Assembly: GCF_036669915.1 (NCBI RefSeq)
Contig: NC_089314.1
Coordinates: 2,531,120-2,595,119 of the forward strand
Direction of reading: 5' to 3'
Length of the DNA stretch: 64,000 bases
Origin: Pocillopora verrucosa
Taxonomy: Eukaryota; Cnidaria; Anthozoa; Scleractinia; Pocilloporidae
The notes under the pieces were generated by a model. It did not search any database, was not told where the DNA came from, and saw only the letters and a list, made by a program, of their open reading frames with translations. This document shows, one piece after another, positions 49,082-61,008 of this stretch. A program made the position numbers and the translations under genes. Each line of letters opens with the position of its first letter. The stretch's first letter is position 1.

Positions 49082-49975
49082 ATGGATTTGAGCTCATGGA
49101 ACATGTTCTGGCTCCTGTGTTTTGGATTGTTGGCGATACTGATCGTCTTTGGAAATACTCTAACCATCTGGATATTCCTGAAGCAGAAACAACGCAAACG
49201 AACTTCTTTTCTTCTAATCAGCTTGTCTGTTGCTGATTTACTTGTGGGATTGTTGTCCATCCCTCTTTTTATAGCAGCATATGAAGCATCTTCGGTAACT
49301 GTAAGCATGGTATTCCGCCGTGTTGACGTTTTCACAGCGTTAGCTTCCATCTACACTCTTGGCGTCATTTCCGTGGAGAGGACGTTTGCCGTCGCTTGGC
49401 CCTATCGTCACAGAACTTTGAAACTGCGTGCTTACATCTGTGCTATTGCCACACCGTGGATCATGTCAGCAATGATCACTGTTTTAGTTTTTACTCTTAT
49501 CAATGTATGGGGCCTTCTTATTTTTTGTCCTGCCGCGCCTCTTATAGTTATGTGTCTTGCATATTATGTTATTTGGAAGAAACAGAGATCAGCGATGGGT
49601 AATCAGAATCAGTCAAGAGAGGCAAGGTTAGCAAAGACTTTATTTTTGATAACGGGAGCTTCGATTTTGACTTGGCTTCCATTTCAAATTCTTAATATAG
49701 TGTTATACTTTGGCGTTATAGGAAATTTTTCGTACTCGACATTTACATTCCTACTCGTTAGGGTCTTACAATTTAGCAATTCTCTCGTGAACGTGATAAT
49801 TTATCCGTTTAGAATCCCAGGATTTAGGAAAACTCTTTGGCGGATGCTCCGCTGCCATCAAAGGTTCGACGATCGGGCGCCAACGCCAGCTAGGTCAGAG
49901 TCTGTTGTGTCCCTGAGAAGACTAACGAGTTCCAAATGTTCACCAGGGAACCCTAATCAGGAAATTGCACTGTAA
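49082..49975 (+). CDS. Class A GPCR, subfamily II, array unit 2 (297 aa)
   Basis: Landmarks: MDLSSWNMFW, GN at 24-25, LSVADLL, ERT at 99-101 for DRY, WPYRHRTLKLRAY, SREARLAKTLF, TWLP (197-200), NVIIY (237-241), and a C-terminus ending NPNQEIAL. It differs from the copy at 61862 only at residue 101 (Thr here, Met there and in the unit 1 gene). The open frame extends 72 nt upstream but with no ATG, and a predicted acceptor lies at 49038, so 49082 is the start. Confidence 0.95.
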   Translation: MDLSSWNMFWLLCFGLLAILIVFGNTLTIWIFLKQKQRKRTSFLLISLSVADLLVGLLSIPLFIAAYEASSVTVSMVFRRVDVFTALASIYTLGVISVERTFAVAWPYRHRTLKLRAYICAIATPWIMSAMITVLVFTLINVWGLLIFCPAAPLIVMCLAYYVIWKKQRSAMGNQNQSREARLAKTLFLITGASILTWLPFQILNIVLYFGVIGNFSYSTFTFLLVRVLQFSNSLVNVIIYPFRIPGFRKTLWRMLRCHQRFDDRAPTPARSESVVSLRRLTSSKCSPGNPNQEIAL

Positions 49976-52900
49976 ATCCATCATTGTCTCGATTGTTAGG
50001 TAAACTTATCTGCTTTTAGTATGGGGGTGGGATTTATGTGAGGTTTAGTGCTGGGATAGGTTATAAATTGAAGAGGGGCTTAGTCTCATCGGGGGCTTTA
50101 ACATGTTAAAATGTATCTGAGAAGAGAAACATCAGGTCTTGCCTGGGAACGCCTCCTTCGCTTCCACTCTTCTACAAAGCCTCAGTTTGAGCTCGTCAAT
50201 CGCGCAAAAATTACATAGGTTTACTCCTCCATCAAGTTCTTCGGGGAAGGCCTCAGTGTGGGCAAATTTTTGGCGAACGAGTACTCACTGCTTCTCCATG
50301 AAAGGGGACCCTGAATAACGGGAAAACTCTTGTTGCAACCTGTTCCAACGCTTTGTAGAGGATTCTTTAAAAATGGCAGTGCGAACTCTGCATGAAAACG
50401 AGCAAATGCACGAAACACCACAAAAACATCGATATCGATCGATGTCTGAACGTAATGACGGCGCAATAAACTTTTATAGTGTCTGGTTTTTGGTTCAAAT
50501 AAGCTGATCATGCATTGTTATAGATGTCTCTTATATAGTTTGGAAAAGGATATTTTGGAGGCAATTTTTTGAATAATATCACTTTTGTGCATCTGCATGA
50601 TTACCATTAATCGACTTCCTGAAATTGATGTCAACAAAATTACCTCTAGATTTGACGTAATGGCTTTTGTAAGATTTTTTCTATCATAATAAAAGCACTT
50701 TTAAACTTAAAACTATAAAGAAACATTGTCGATAATTCAGAAAATTTACAGAGTTTCTTTTTGAACTTAGAGCGGCAAATAACACCTTATGGAGGAAATT
50801 CGTCACAAAACTGCCGAAAATGAGAGCTTGAAATCAAAAGTAGCGGAATTGAGTCACCGCAAAACGATGGATTTTATTTTCTATACAGGATTTCCTAACC
50901 CAGCAGTGTTCGATTGTATCTATGAATGTTTAAACCGTGAAAGTGAAGGAGATAACTTTATCCACTAGCATTCAAAATCAGATGATTTAACGGAAAATAA
51001 GAGAGCTGGTTAAGATTCCCCTAACTTCCCATTTCAAAGTAGGAATTTTTAAAAACTCTCTGTAGGCTGACTCAGAGGTAAGGGTTTAGGGATGAGCATT
51101 GCAGCAATTTATTAAATAAAGGCAGACTCCCCTAAGCTGCATCACCATTTCGTGGATAAATTTTATGTTTTTGAAATTTACAACCTTTCCATTGGGTCCT
51201 CTGGGTCCTCAAGGGAAAAAGTTGATGAACATATGCCTGCCGACGGCACTGAGGTTCTTTGCCAGATGCGCGAGAGCCTCCTTCTAAAAATAGTGAACTT
51301 TATAGCTCATATATGACCCACACCACTCTTAAACGGTTTCCCTGGTATCTAACCATGAAGTGCCATTACCTTTGTAAGCTAGCTCTCTACAGGACACATT
51401 TCTGACAAAGAGAGTGTCAAGTGGTCAGGAATTCCCATTATGAAATTTGATGGGGTAGATTCTGCCGAAAAGGGTTTGCTTATTGGTAAGCTTATGAATG
51501 AAAAATTTGAATCTGCAAGGGTCGGCTGGTATGAACCAAAGGAGCTAAGAGGGCATTTCCCAAATTGAGTGTCTACCAGAGGTAAATTGCTCATAGTGGA
51601 TGTGTCAAAACTAGCTCAAGGTTGGAGCTGTGCTGGACACGAGGCGACGTTTACGCTTTGTATGAATAAAGTTCTTGTCTGGGTCGACAAGGAAATGTGT
51701 GGAATATTTGTCTTGGAGTATTCGTTCACCCTGGACAAAAAAAAAACTCAAAGAAGCGTGCAGTTTGGTCACACTAAGGAATATTTTGATCCAGTCTTTT
51801 GGTGAAATGGACGTACCGCATACAGAGTTACCTAACGCCTTTGTTGACAAACCTTTGCACGAATCGCCCCGACATTGTAGCCATAACTAAGTTCAGCATT
51901 CTTTAACCGAGACGAAGGATCTCTCCCATTTGAATAACTTTAAGGAATATCTTCATCGGTTCGAAATGAAGGACCGCTCGCAATGTTTTTTCTCGAAGAC
52001 GGCATCTGCGGCCATTTTTCATGCTATTTTCATGCTATTCGAACCAGATTACCTTGGTTAGCTACTATTTTGGAACAAGGCGAACAATAATAAAAAAACA
52101 TTTATCTTCCGCAAGCATCCATATTCGTATTTAAAACAAAGTTACATCCTAAACGAGGAGAGGTGGCGTGAGCGTGCATCTGTATTCTCATAGAGCATGC
52201 TACAGTAAGCCAATCAGAATCTTTGTTAGAATGGTTTAAATAAATCAATCGGTTGAACAAGACTGAAGCTGTCAAATTGTCAAGCCATTAAAGTTGACAA
52301 ACCATTAAAGTTCACAAATCGAAATTGAATGCCGAATGTCGAATGCCGAATGCGAACACCTTGTTCGATTCTAAGCGTTATCTCTGGGAAGTTATTAAGA
52401 ACCTGAACACTCATATAGGAAAGTTACTTGAGATAACGTAGGCTATGACAATACTTTATTCATCGATTCGATTTAACTTTAAATTATTCTTGCAATTGAT
52501 GACGTACACCATCATTTCCAGTGATTCTATAGCTTCAGCTTAGATTCAGGGAGGAGTGACAAAAAGATTGAGCTTTTAATATAGGATGCCGTATTGTGAC
52601 AATTCTGTCTAAAAAGTTTTAGCCTGGAAGGATATCAGTTATGACACTTCTTTGTAGAACTCATTTGAAACGTTTTGCTTGTTATTGATCTTCGCTAAGA
52701 CATCGTCACAGCGAAGTAAATTTTCATTCCACGCTTACATGCACTAATGGAGGAGAATAAAACGCAGTCCCTCTTAAAGGGGTCTGCTGCATTTCGGCTT
52801 AAAAAAAATCGATGTCCTCTAAACCTCACCCATGAATCTGTCCTTGTCTAAATATAGTCTAAACCACCTTGATTTTTCGAAATATTGCAAAGAAATTTTC

Positions 52901-53512
52901 TTCCGAGCGAAGATCGCTTAAGCACTTAAAGGCCAATTTTCAACGGCGCCGATCATTAAGTAGGTGTCTCATAAATTAATTAGACTACGACCGATTCATG
53001 GGTAAAGTTTGAAAGAGATCGATCTTTTGAACCGAAATGCACCGGACCGCTTGCAGAGAGACTGTATCTAAATTTCTTGGCTAAGGTTACTGTCGACAAA
53101 GTAGGGTGCCTTACGGCAAAATCGTCTTACACGTGTTACTTTAAAATAATTAAAGCATGGAAAATAATAACCATAAAGTAAAGATTCTGGCATTGAGGAA
53201 AAAAAGGTTTTAAAAAGGTTTTTTAATAAGTTGGCACGTGCATGCCCTTAAACACAAAACTTCAAGTGTCCGCTTACTTGAATTGCCAGCCTCCGCGTTG
53301 ACGCGGACATCCAAACCGTATAACTTAGAGGATAATAGGCTAACAAAAGTGATCGGTGTTTTTTATGTTTCTTTTGGTTCCTGAGAAAATCTGTTTTGAA
53401 GTTGGACAAAAAAAACATATCGATTGTCCTTCTTGTTCTTCGAGAATTATAAGCAGAAGGAAAAGTAGGCAAAGAAAGCTAAGGAAGAAGAAAAACGGTA
53501 GTGTGAGCTATG

Positions 53513-53630
53513 GGCGGCCGTCACCACCAAAAATACAAGGATGTCAAATAGATCAGCAAGTACAAAGCTGGTTTAAGGATCAGCTGCAAGATAGAATAGC
53601 TAATAAAGGAATGGCATGGCCAAATTATAG
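53513..53630 (+). repeat. Captured coding-like segment, copy 1
   Basis: The frame reads PSPPKIQGCQIDQQ, then SWFKDQLQDRIANKGMAWP. A direct copy lies at 55434-55545 with mostly conservative changes and the frame kept. It looks like an exon of a host or element gene carried within the foldback region; I cannot name the family. Confidence 0.6.
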
Positions 53631-53746
53631 ACGGTTTAGTTTTCCTTCATGAAACAGAACACCCTAAACAGGAAGAGTTCAGCTGATAAATGATAAACGG
53701 TCCAGTTGCCCATGTCGAGTTGAAACATGAAATTGCAACACAGTAC

Positions 53747-53986
53747 ACAAACGGTGTAGCGTTGCGTCAAATGGCACAGGGTAATGTCGAGTAGCACAGC
53801 GTACGCACAAACGGTGTACCGTTGCGTGAAATAGCTTAGCGTAATGTAGAATGGTACAGCGTACACACAAATGGTGTAGCGCTGCGTGAAATGGCTTAGC
53901 GTAATGTCAAATGGTACAGCGTACACGCAAATGGTGTAGAGTTGCGTGAAATGGCTCTGCGTAATATAGAATGGTACAGCGTACAC
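53747..53986. repeat. 60-bp tandem repeat, four copies
   Basis: Four consecutive 60-bp units beginning ACAAATGGTGTAGCG with about 85-90 percent identity by eye. As 60 is a multiple of three the minus strand stays open and reads a 20-residue repeat (YAVPFDITLSHFTQRYTIC), which I regard as incidental. Confidence 0.9.
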
Positions 53987-54640
53987 GTAGCGTTACGTCG
54001 AATAACTTTGTAGAACATCAGACGCTCTATCTGAACATTAAATTGCTTAGCATTACACGAAATATTTCGATGTTGTGGCGAATCGTCGAGCTTGCTTGTG
54101 GCGTGACGTGTAGGCTATCTCGCCAAAACCACCAAAAAAACAAACCGCAAATGGAACAGTGATCTGCTGGGGGGCATGACGTCATCGAATGTGAAGACTG
54201 TCGCGAAACCTTCACATGGTGTAGTCGCTGTGTTGAAGAGTCTTCACTTCGCTCTGCCGTAAAGCAGAGCCAATTCAGTGAGTTTCTCCTTTTTTTCCCC
54301 CGCCGATATTGCATTTATTCGTTGTCGTTCATGAAAGCGTTAATTAAAATAGCAACGAGATTGGATTCTACCATGGTTTGCCGGCCTCCCGGCTTCCCGG
54401 TTTACCACAGTTTGCACGCGTTGGTGAGCCTGAATGTTTATAGTATTAAGTAGCGTTAAGACGTGCATTAAATGTCGATTGCGGAGCTCTCTTTTCTTTT
54501 CTGACTCGCACTTACTTTTCAATGAGAGTTTAACTGCAAAGGCTCTTTGAACATTGCAGGAATACGTGAGAAGTTATATTTTGTGTGTGCCTTGGACGCC
54601 ATGGTAAGTAAAACTGATATCCTTGATCTGTTTTGACATT

Positions 54641-54935
54641 GAAGAAATGTAAAATGGTTTCCGTGTTTACATAGCCTGATGTAAACACGCAGGAGGTTGG
54701 GAGAACACGAGATAAGCGTAGGAAACCACGACGCGAAGCGGAGTGGTTTCCAGCTTATCGAGTATTCTCCCAACCCCCAAAATGTTTACATCAGGCTATG
54801 TAAACACGGAAACCATTTTACATTTCTTTTATAAAATAACTAATGAAAGGGGAACGAAAACTGTGTTTACATACGCTCATGTAAAATGGTTTTATGGCCA
54901 ATCAGAGCGCGCGTACTATTTGAGTTATTTTATAA
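54641..54935. mobile_element. Foldback MITE with tail, copy 2
   Basis: The same element as at 3633-3926: palindrome GCCTGATGTAAACACG to its complement, then the tail ending near GGCCAATCAGAG. It occupies the centre of the larger foldback element, a nested insertion. Confidence 0.85.
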
Positions 54936-55433
54936 TTTTCAATCAAACATGTAGTGTTTGCCAAAGCAACGTTTTTTCCGAGTTGGTTTTGTCGTCCACA
55001 CACCAATTAAAAGCATTCCGATATCACTTAGTTTGATTGAAAAATGTCAAAACAGATCAAAGGTATCAGTTTTCTTACCATGGCGTCCAGGGCACACATA
55101 AAATTCAAAATGTAAACTATAAACATATTCAGGCCCACCAACGAGGGTAAACCGGGAGGCCGGCAACCGTGGTAGAATTCAGCCTCGTTACTATTTTAAT
55201 TGATGCTTTCACGAACGACAATGAATAAATGCAATATCGGCATGGAAAAAAGAGGAGAAACTGACCGAATTGGCTCTGCTTTACGGCAAAGTGAAGTGAA
55301 GACTATTCAATACGGTGCCTACGCCATGTGATGGTTTCGCGGCAGTCTTCACATTCGATGACGTCATGCCCCCAGCAGATCGCTGTTCCATTTGCGGTTT
55401 GTATTTTTGGTGGTTTCGGCGCGATAGCCTTGG

Positions 55434-55545
55434 CGTCCGTCACCACCAAAAATACAAGGATGTCAAATAGATCAGCAAATACAAAGATGGTCTAAGGATC
55501 AGCTGCAGGATAGCATAGCTAATAAAGGAATGGCATGGCCTTCAC
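55434..55545 (+). repeat. Captured coding-like segment, copy 2
   Basis: A direct repeat of 53513-53630, reading PSPPKIQGCQIDQQIQRW and then SKDQLQDSIANKGMAWP. It interrupts the right arm of the large foldback element. Confidence 0.6.
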
Positions 55546-55750
55546 GTCACGCAACAAGCAAGCTCGACGATTCGCCACAACATCGAAATATTTCAAGTAA
55601 TACTAAGCAATTTAATGTACAGATAGAGCGTCTGATGTTCTGCAAAGCTATTCGACCTAACGTTCCACTATTTGTGTGTACGCTGTACGATTCGACATTA
55701 CGCTGAGCCATTTCACGCAACGCTACACTCTTTGTATGTACGCTGTACTG

Positions 55751-57640
55751 TACTCGTTATCACGAGTATGATCAGTTATTATTTGTCACCTGAGGGGGAA
55801 GGGGAGAGATTTTTTGGGGAATCATATGGTTTACAGGGGGAACTGAGTGGGTATCAGTCGTCACTGAGAGAGTCAAAAGGGCTCGAGGGGGGGAGGAAGC
55901 TATTGAATTTTGAATGTTAATGACCGGTTCCTTACATTGGTTCTCTTTCGCATTTCCTTTATTTCCTCATTTGTCTTCTATATTTTCTCTTTAGATCGAT
56001 ATGCATCTTCTCTTTACTATTTTCGTTATATTTCCAATGGTACTGAAAAGAAGAATTTGGTTAAATTCAAGGGTTGTTAAGTTGGTGATCATTTCCTTCA
56101 TTCTTGTGTCTAAGGAAGCCAAGGATTAACAACTAAGCTGGTTCGGTTAGCCGCTAATTATCACTTAAATATTCATTTATTTAAATTAGTCAGAATATTT
56201 AATTGAGACTAACACTTACGACATAAATACCTAAAACGGGGATAACTATCACTTATACTTGTATGAAATTAAAAAAAAATAATAAATAAATAAAGCAAAC
56301 AGGTAGACGAGTTTTGGAAATAAATGAATAAGTTAAAAGATTAATAAAAGTCAATGAATGAATATGAATTAAGCTCTATTTTCTCGCGCGTGGTGATGCG
56401 AATGCCGAGCGTGGGAGTTTGATAAAACTACAAGTGTTTAGCAATGAAGTCCTACGTCCAATAGAAGAGGGCGAAGTTTGCCCATTGTTTGTCTGACTTT
56501 CTTTTCCTTCATCTTAGGGAAAGAGAAAGCGAACACGAACTTGTTTTGGTACATTGTTACTTTATAACTTACAGATCACGCGAAACGTGACCTTCGTGAT
56601 CGACTTAAACGAAGGTTTAAGGTTATACACATGTGGGCTTGTACAGGAATGGATGAACATGTGATCATTGATAAAAACCATGTTTTTTTGTCAAAAAATC
56701 AACCAGCCTTGCTCATTTTGATTTGCTTCGAAGTTGTTTGACTGATTAATGAGTTTCTTAAAATACCATTACCATGAACGAGATAGCGAAGGGTTTCGCA
56801 ACCCTGCACGTCTACATAGTGCAAGAAGATAATATTTTTTCCCTCATTCCAGCGGTTGTTGTGTTCCACCGCTTGGCACGTTCTGCTTTCCAGTTCGTTT
56901 ACTTCTTTGCTTGTCGTAAGTCATGAGTAATGTAGAATAGAAATGAGAACGAGGAACGGGGAACAGGGAACGGAGAACGGGGAGCGGGGAAAGAGGAACG
57001 GGGAGTTTCTTTATTGCTCCTTTCTATGGAAAACTGCAGGAAATCACCCAGTGTAATCTACCTGTCACCTTATTGAATTGGTCAAACAAATGTTAAACGA
57101 CTTTATTGTCTAACCGATCGGAAGGTATGTTCCCTAGCCACAGGCAAAAGTCATCCTTTGGCAGGTCGTCGCGTAATTCAGACTTACTACGTCCATTCTT
57201 GTCACATGTCATGAGATCAGAGAGGTAAAAATAAACGAAAGCTTCAATTTCTATACATGAAAGGAAAAATTATCAGTCAGCTCACGTTCTACCTCTCCTT
57301 GTTGAACAGCTGTGCACAACTTACATAATGCCATTTTCCAATGCAAACGCCTTATTCCATTCTGAGTGTTCTCCCCGGAAAACTTCAAGGAACCCGTGGA
57401 CCCGTTTGAGGAAGTCCATTGAGATAAGGTAGGCTTTGAAGATTTTTTTATGTGAAAAATTGCTCTAAACTTTGCATCGATCATTTAGGGCAAATGATAA
57501 GGAGCGTCTTCTTTTTCCATTAGTTCTATGGATGTAAGATAAAACATTTTGGATAAGAAATTTTGTATTGCGGCTATTCCGTCCATAATGCTAGGACCAG
57601 AAGCCCTCATTTATAACCCTTTCGATGTAAAAAGGGCGTA
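55751..57640. other. Intergenic, no gene recognised
   Basis: It holds a GGAAC-rich simple stretch at 56945-57005, the complement of the GTTCC-rich stretches at 35.6 and 47.7 kb. No exon was recognised. Confidence 0.5.
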
Positions 57641-57745
57641 GGTTTCTAAAGAAACTGTGGTGCTACGTCGGTGGGAGAGTATAACGAGGTAAATTTTATT
57701 TTCAACTGAGTTGAAAACGTATATTGGCCACCGTTAAGAGTTTTG

Positions 57746-57776
<31 letters not shown>

Positions 57777-57850
57777 AACGTCAGCTTTGAGACTCCTAAC
57801 GGTGGCCAATTTACGTTGTAAACTCAGCTGATAATACCATTTACCTCTCG
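57641..57850 (+). mobile_element. Dispersed repeat with CTGACGA/CGAAACGTC motif, copy 2
   Basis: It begins TTTCTAAAGAAACTGTGG as at 13970. A core CTGACGA, hairpin GGGC-TAAC-GCTC, then GAAACGTCAGC is flanked by inverted arms containing GGCCACCGTTA and TAACGGTGGCC (about 57714-57742 and 57793-57822). The layout resembles Penelope-like element termini. Confidence 0.6.
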
Positions 57851-58409
57851 ATGTAAGTTTGCCATTTATTCGAAAAATATTTTTCGAATAAATGTTTTCA
57901 AACTCCCGCATGCACCGATAGAGACGTGTCACGAGAATTCAGTGGTAACAAGATTTAGCCGGAGAGCATGCATGGACTGTTTATTGATCTTTCCACATAT
58001 TTATATTCCATTCCCGAATCTTTGAGGAAAATAAAAGGGTTTGGATGGTTTAAAACCTTACTCAAGCGACAAGAAAGAGAAGGAAGTCTTTGATATATTG
58101 CCGGCTTTAAAGAAATAATATTTGCAGATCAACGTCTTCCGTGACAGGAATAAATTACAGATGAAAAAAAAATATTCAGGTAGAGAATGTCAAGTTGTGA
58201 CTTTTGCTTTTATGATAACCGTTTTGCGCCAAATTGGTTTTTTTATCAAGCCGAAATACACTGGATAAAATGATATTGCAATTCTGATTCAACGATAGAG
58301 GCACTCTGACCCTTTTTCCTAATTTACAGTCCGTTGGGTCGTGTAAATGTCGGTCAGGTCGAGTAAATAAAATAGAAGGCCAAAAATGAATGAAGATATA
58401 TGACGATAC

Positions 58410-58440
58410 AAGAGAATATCTACTGTTGATATTCTCTTGG
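58410..58440. repeat. Perfect short hairpin
   Basis: Arms CAAGAGAATATC and GATATTCTCTTG with loop TACTGTT: same design as the hairpin at 38334 but different sequence. Confidence 0.8.
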
Positions 58441-58644
58441 ACGATATAAATAAAGAAATAATGAGTAAATAAATGGATAAACGAATAGAAAGAATTTGTT
58501 ATACCACAAACGCTTGGAGCGAGTAACGGACTTTTCTATTTTCCCTTTCTATTTTGTTAACTTTTTTAGAAATTTATTCGGTTTTCCTTCTCTATTTCTC
58601 TGGTTCTTTATTAAATTTTTTTATTCGTTATTTTGCTGGAAAAG

Positions 58645-58717
58645 ATGTCAGACCTGAAGCTACCAAATCGAAGCTTAGCTGCTGTTATAACTGAGGCAGG
58701 CATCTGCCTTACACTGA
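58645..58717 (+). pseudogene. Truncated start of subfamily III GPCR
   Basis: It encodes MSDLKLPNRSLAAVITEAG and five more residues of the melatonin-receptor-like gene, then switches abruptly at CTGAA to the upstream flank of the complete copy. Its own promoter-side sequence (58580-58644) matches that of the complete genes, while a further match at 58243-58278 is separated by about 300 bp of unrelated sequence. It is a duplication breakpoint remnant. Confidence 0.9.
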
Positions 58718-58962
58718 ATATGGAAATTTTATGACAGGCGTCGCTAGGACGAAACAATGCATATTCCTATTCCCTGAAATTCTAAAGACGTAAATCGTGA
58801 TAAATAAATGCTGTTGACGCAATGTGATTTTAACGCTTCACTCCAACTGTATATGTTCATTAAACCTTTTTTATCAAGCCGAAATACACTGGATAAAATG
58901 ATATTTTCTCTATTTCTCTGGTTCGTTATTAAATTTTTTTATTCGTTATTTTGCTAGACAAG

Positions 58963-59958
58963 ATGTCAGACCTGAAGCTACCAAATCGAAGCTTAGCTGC
59001 TGTTATAACTGAGGCAGGCATCTACCTTACACTGAACATCACAAGCATCATTGGAAACGGTCTGGTTTGCATTGCAGCATACAGAAACCCAAACCTGCGA
59101 TCAACCACCAACCTGTATATCATTGCTTTAGCAGTCAGCGATTTGTTGTGCGCAACAATTGAAATGCCTTTGGCTTCTTCAACGCTTGTTATTGGTAGAT
59201 GGAACTTTGGCGACGTCGTATGCGAAATTCAAGGCTTTGTTGATGTTTTCACCACATACGCGACCCCAGCAACCCTTGGTTTGACAGCAGTCAACCGCTA
59301 TGTGAAAATTGTGAAGACGGCGAAACATAAGAAATATTTTTCGCCCCTCAGATCAAAAATTTGGTTATTTTGCGTTTGGACTTTTCTTGTGCTTTACCTT
59401 TTGACTGGTCGAACGACAAATTTTCTCAGTTTTGAATTCGTACCTGGCTTTGACGTGTGCGCCCTTGGTTTTGCAAATCAGAGTGTTCGAGTCGTTCATT
59501 TTTGCATAACATTCGCATTGTTTTTCATAGTACCGCTATGCAGTGGTATATTCAGCTACTACAAGGTATTATCCACTACCCATCAACATCAATTGAACAT
59601 GGCTTCATCGCTCGGTGACAGGACTAATTGTGGAGGAAGAAGTTCATTGAAGGAGATACACGCTACTCGAGTCTTGTTGTACGTGGCCGCTGGATTTTTG
59701 TGTTGCTGGATACCAATGTGGGCATTCATCCTTTGGAAGCGTTTCTCTCCAGAAACCTGTCCTAGAAGAGCAGCAATTCTCGTCACGTTTTTCCTTTTTC
59801 TGAGCGCTACAATAAATCCTTTTATTTACGCTTTCACAAATTGTGGGTTCCAAACCGAATTTCGCAAACTTCTGTGCTGTGGTCACACATCAAAAGAAGT
59901 TGTCGCGGCTAATGTCAACGAAGCGATCGGAGAGGTGGAGGACGAAGCGAATGTGTAA
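58963..59958 (+). CDS. Class A GPCR, subfamily III, melatonin-receptor-like, copy B (331 aa)
   Basis: Eleven residues differ from the copy at 44980: V39A, K44N, T66I, D81N, Y147L, A151T, R174S, R191P, T213M, P215S and V282A. It keeps C87/C166, NRY (111-113), CWIP (248-251), NPFIY (285-289) and the CC pair in the tail. Pro at 191 restores the usual TM5 proline. The start is the same ATG after TTTTGCTAG as in copy A. The truncated third copy lies about 250 bp upstream. Confidence 0.95.
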   Translation: MSDLKLPNRSLAAVITEAGIYLTLNITSIIGNGLVCIAAYRNPNLRSTTNLYIIALAVSDLLCATIEMPLASSTLVIGRWNFGDVVCEIQGFVDVFTTYATPATLGLTAVNRYVKIVKTAKHKKYFSPLRSKIWLFCVWTFLVLYLLTGRTTNFLSFEFVPGFDVCALGFANQSVRVVHFCITFALFFIVPLCSGIFSYYKVLSTTHQHQLNMASSLGDRTNCGGRSSLKEIHATRVLLYVAAGFLCCWIPMWAFILWKRFSPETCPRRAAILVTFFLFLSATINPFIYAFTNCGFQTEFRKLLCCGHTSKEVVAANVNEAIGEVEDEANV

Positions 59959-60962
59959 TACTTAAACAGACGGCAAGACCATTGATTTTTCATTTGTATT
60001 TTAAATAAGCTTCAGTTTGAGTTCAATTCTTTTTTCCCTTTTTCCTAAGGATAACCACCTTTTCGCCATAGTTTTATCGTAAATTGATTAAGATAATGTT
60101 GACTCGGGGGAAGTGAAAGTTTTCGTTCAAATTATCACGAACATTAAAGCTGATCGTTGGAAAACTTTAGTTTTCGACGCGTGTGTGCCTAAATGATAAA
60201 GGAAAAAATAAAAAGCAATATAGTGCCCTAATGTGTGGGATGACAGCGATCCTTGAGAGGTAAAATAAAAATACAAATATAGCGAGATAATGTGACGCCT
60301 ACAGCTTCGTGATGCAAACGCCTTGCTACACTATGAGCGATATCGCCGGAGCTTTTAAGCGAAACTGAGGATCTATTTAGGAAAGTTCTTGAAAGTGAGG
60401 TACGTTGAGACAATTATTTATTTACCAAGCTCCTTCGTTGGTATTACAACGAACAAAAACATCAGCTTTAGAAACTTTTTACGGTGGCCAATATACGTTA
60501 CCAATTCAAAATTTTAGTTTTCGATGCGTTTGTATGAGCAAAAGGAAACCTGAAAGTATATGCCCTTAGGTAGGATAATAACTATGGTGATTGAAGCAAT
60601 CGATTCCAAGTCTCGTGTAAAGTGCAAAAATGACAAAAGCTACGTTCCTAAAAATAAGCTACACTGATATGTCTACACTGATATGCAAAATCAAACGATT
60701 GCTATGTCACTGTTATTCATTGAAGCTTACGCCACCTTAGCTGAATGCTGTTCTCTCGCTCGTTTCTTTCAACTTCTTCCTATTTTATAATTTATCGTAT
60801 TACTTTGCTTTTTCTCTACGCACTCGTCAGATTTAATTTACGTCAGATTCAATTTACGCACTCGTCAGACAGATCACGAGTGCGTAAGCACGAAACTCAG
60901 AGTTACAGGGAATCATGCGTGTTTCATTTTAGTCATTTTGAACTGTATATATATCTATACAT

Positions 60963-61008
<46 letters not shown>

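Larger units (their letters stand above)
48471..53509 (+). repeat. Array unit 2 (about 5.0 kb)
   Basis: Homologous to unit 1 (38325-43512) and nearly identical to unit 3 (61251 to window end). It carries one subfamily II GPCR. An extra segment of about 600 bp (51138-51740) relative to unit 1 contains unassigned open frames on both strands. The right edge is at GGTAGTGTGA, the same point as in unit 1, after which the sequences differ completely. Confidence 0.85.
53747..55750. mobile_element. Large foldback element with tandem subrepeats
   Basis: Left arm about 53747-54640 and right arm about 55038-55750 are inverted copies: for example GATGACGTCATGCCCCC, GGCTCTGCTTTACGGCA and GTTTGTATTTTTGGTGG occur in the right arm and their complements in the left. 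The outer part of the left arm is a 60-bp tandem array; the right arm has only one to two copies. The right arm is interrupted by the 112-bp coding-like segment at 55434-55545. The spacer is filled by a smaller MITE. Long arms made partly of tandem subrepeats are the hallmark of Foldback/Galileo-type DNA elements. No transposase was seen. Confidence 0.75.

Noticed and set aside
51138-51740. The extra segment in array unit 2 as a possible gene insertion
   Set aside because: Open frames on both strands are short and unassigned; unit 1 may simply have lost this part at its poly-A runs.
53636-53986. A 116-codon minus-strand frame with a 20-residue repeat
   Set aside because: It is the translation of a 60-bp tandem repeat, which keeps several frames open by arithmetic.
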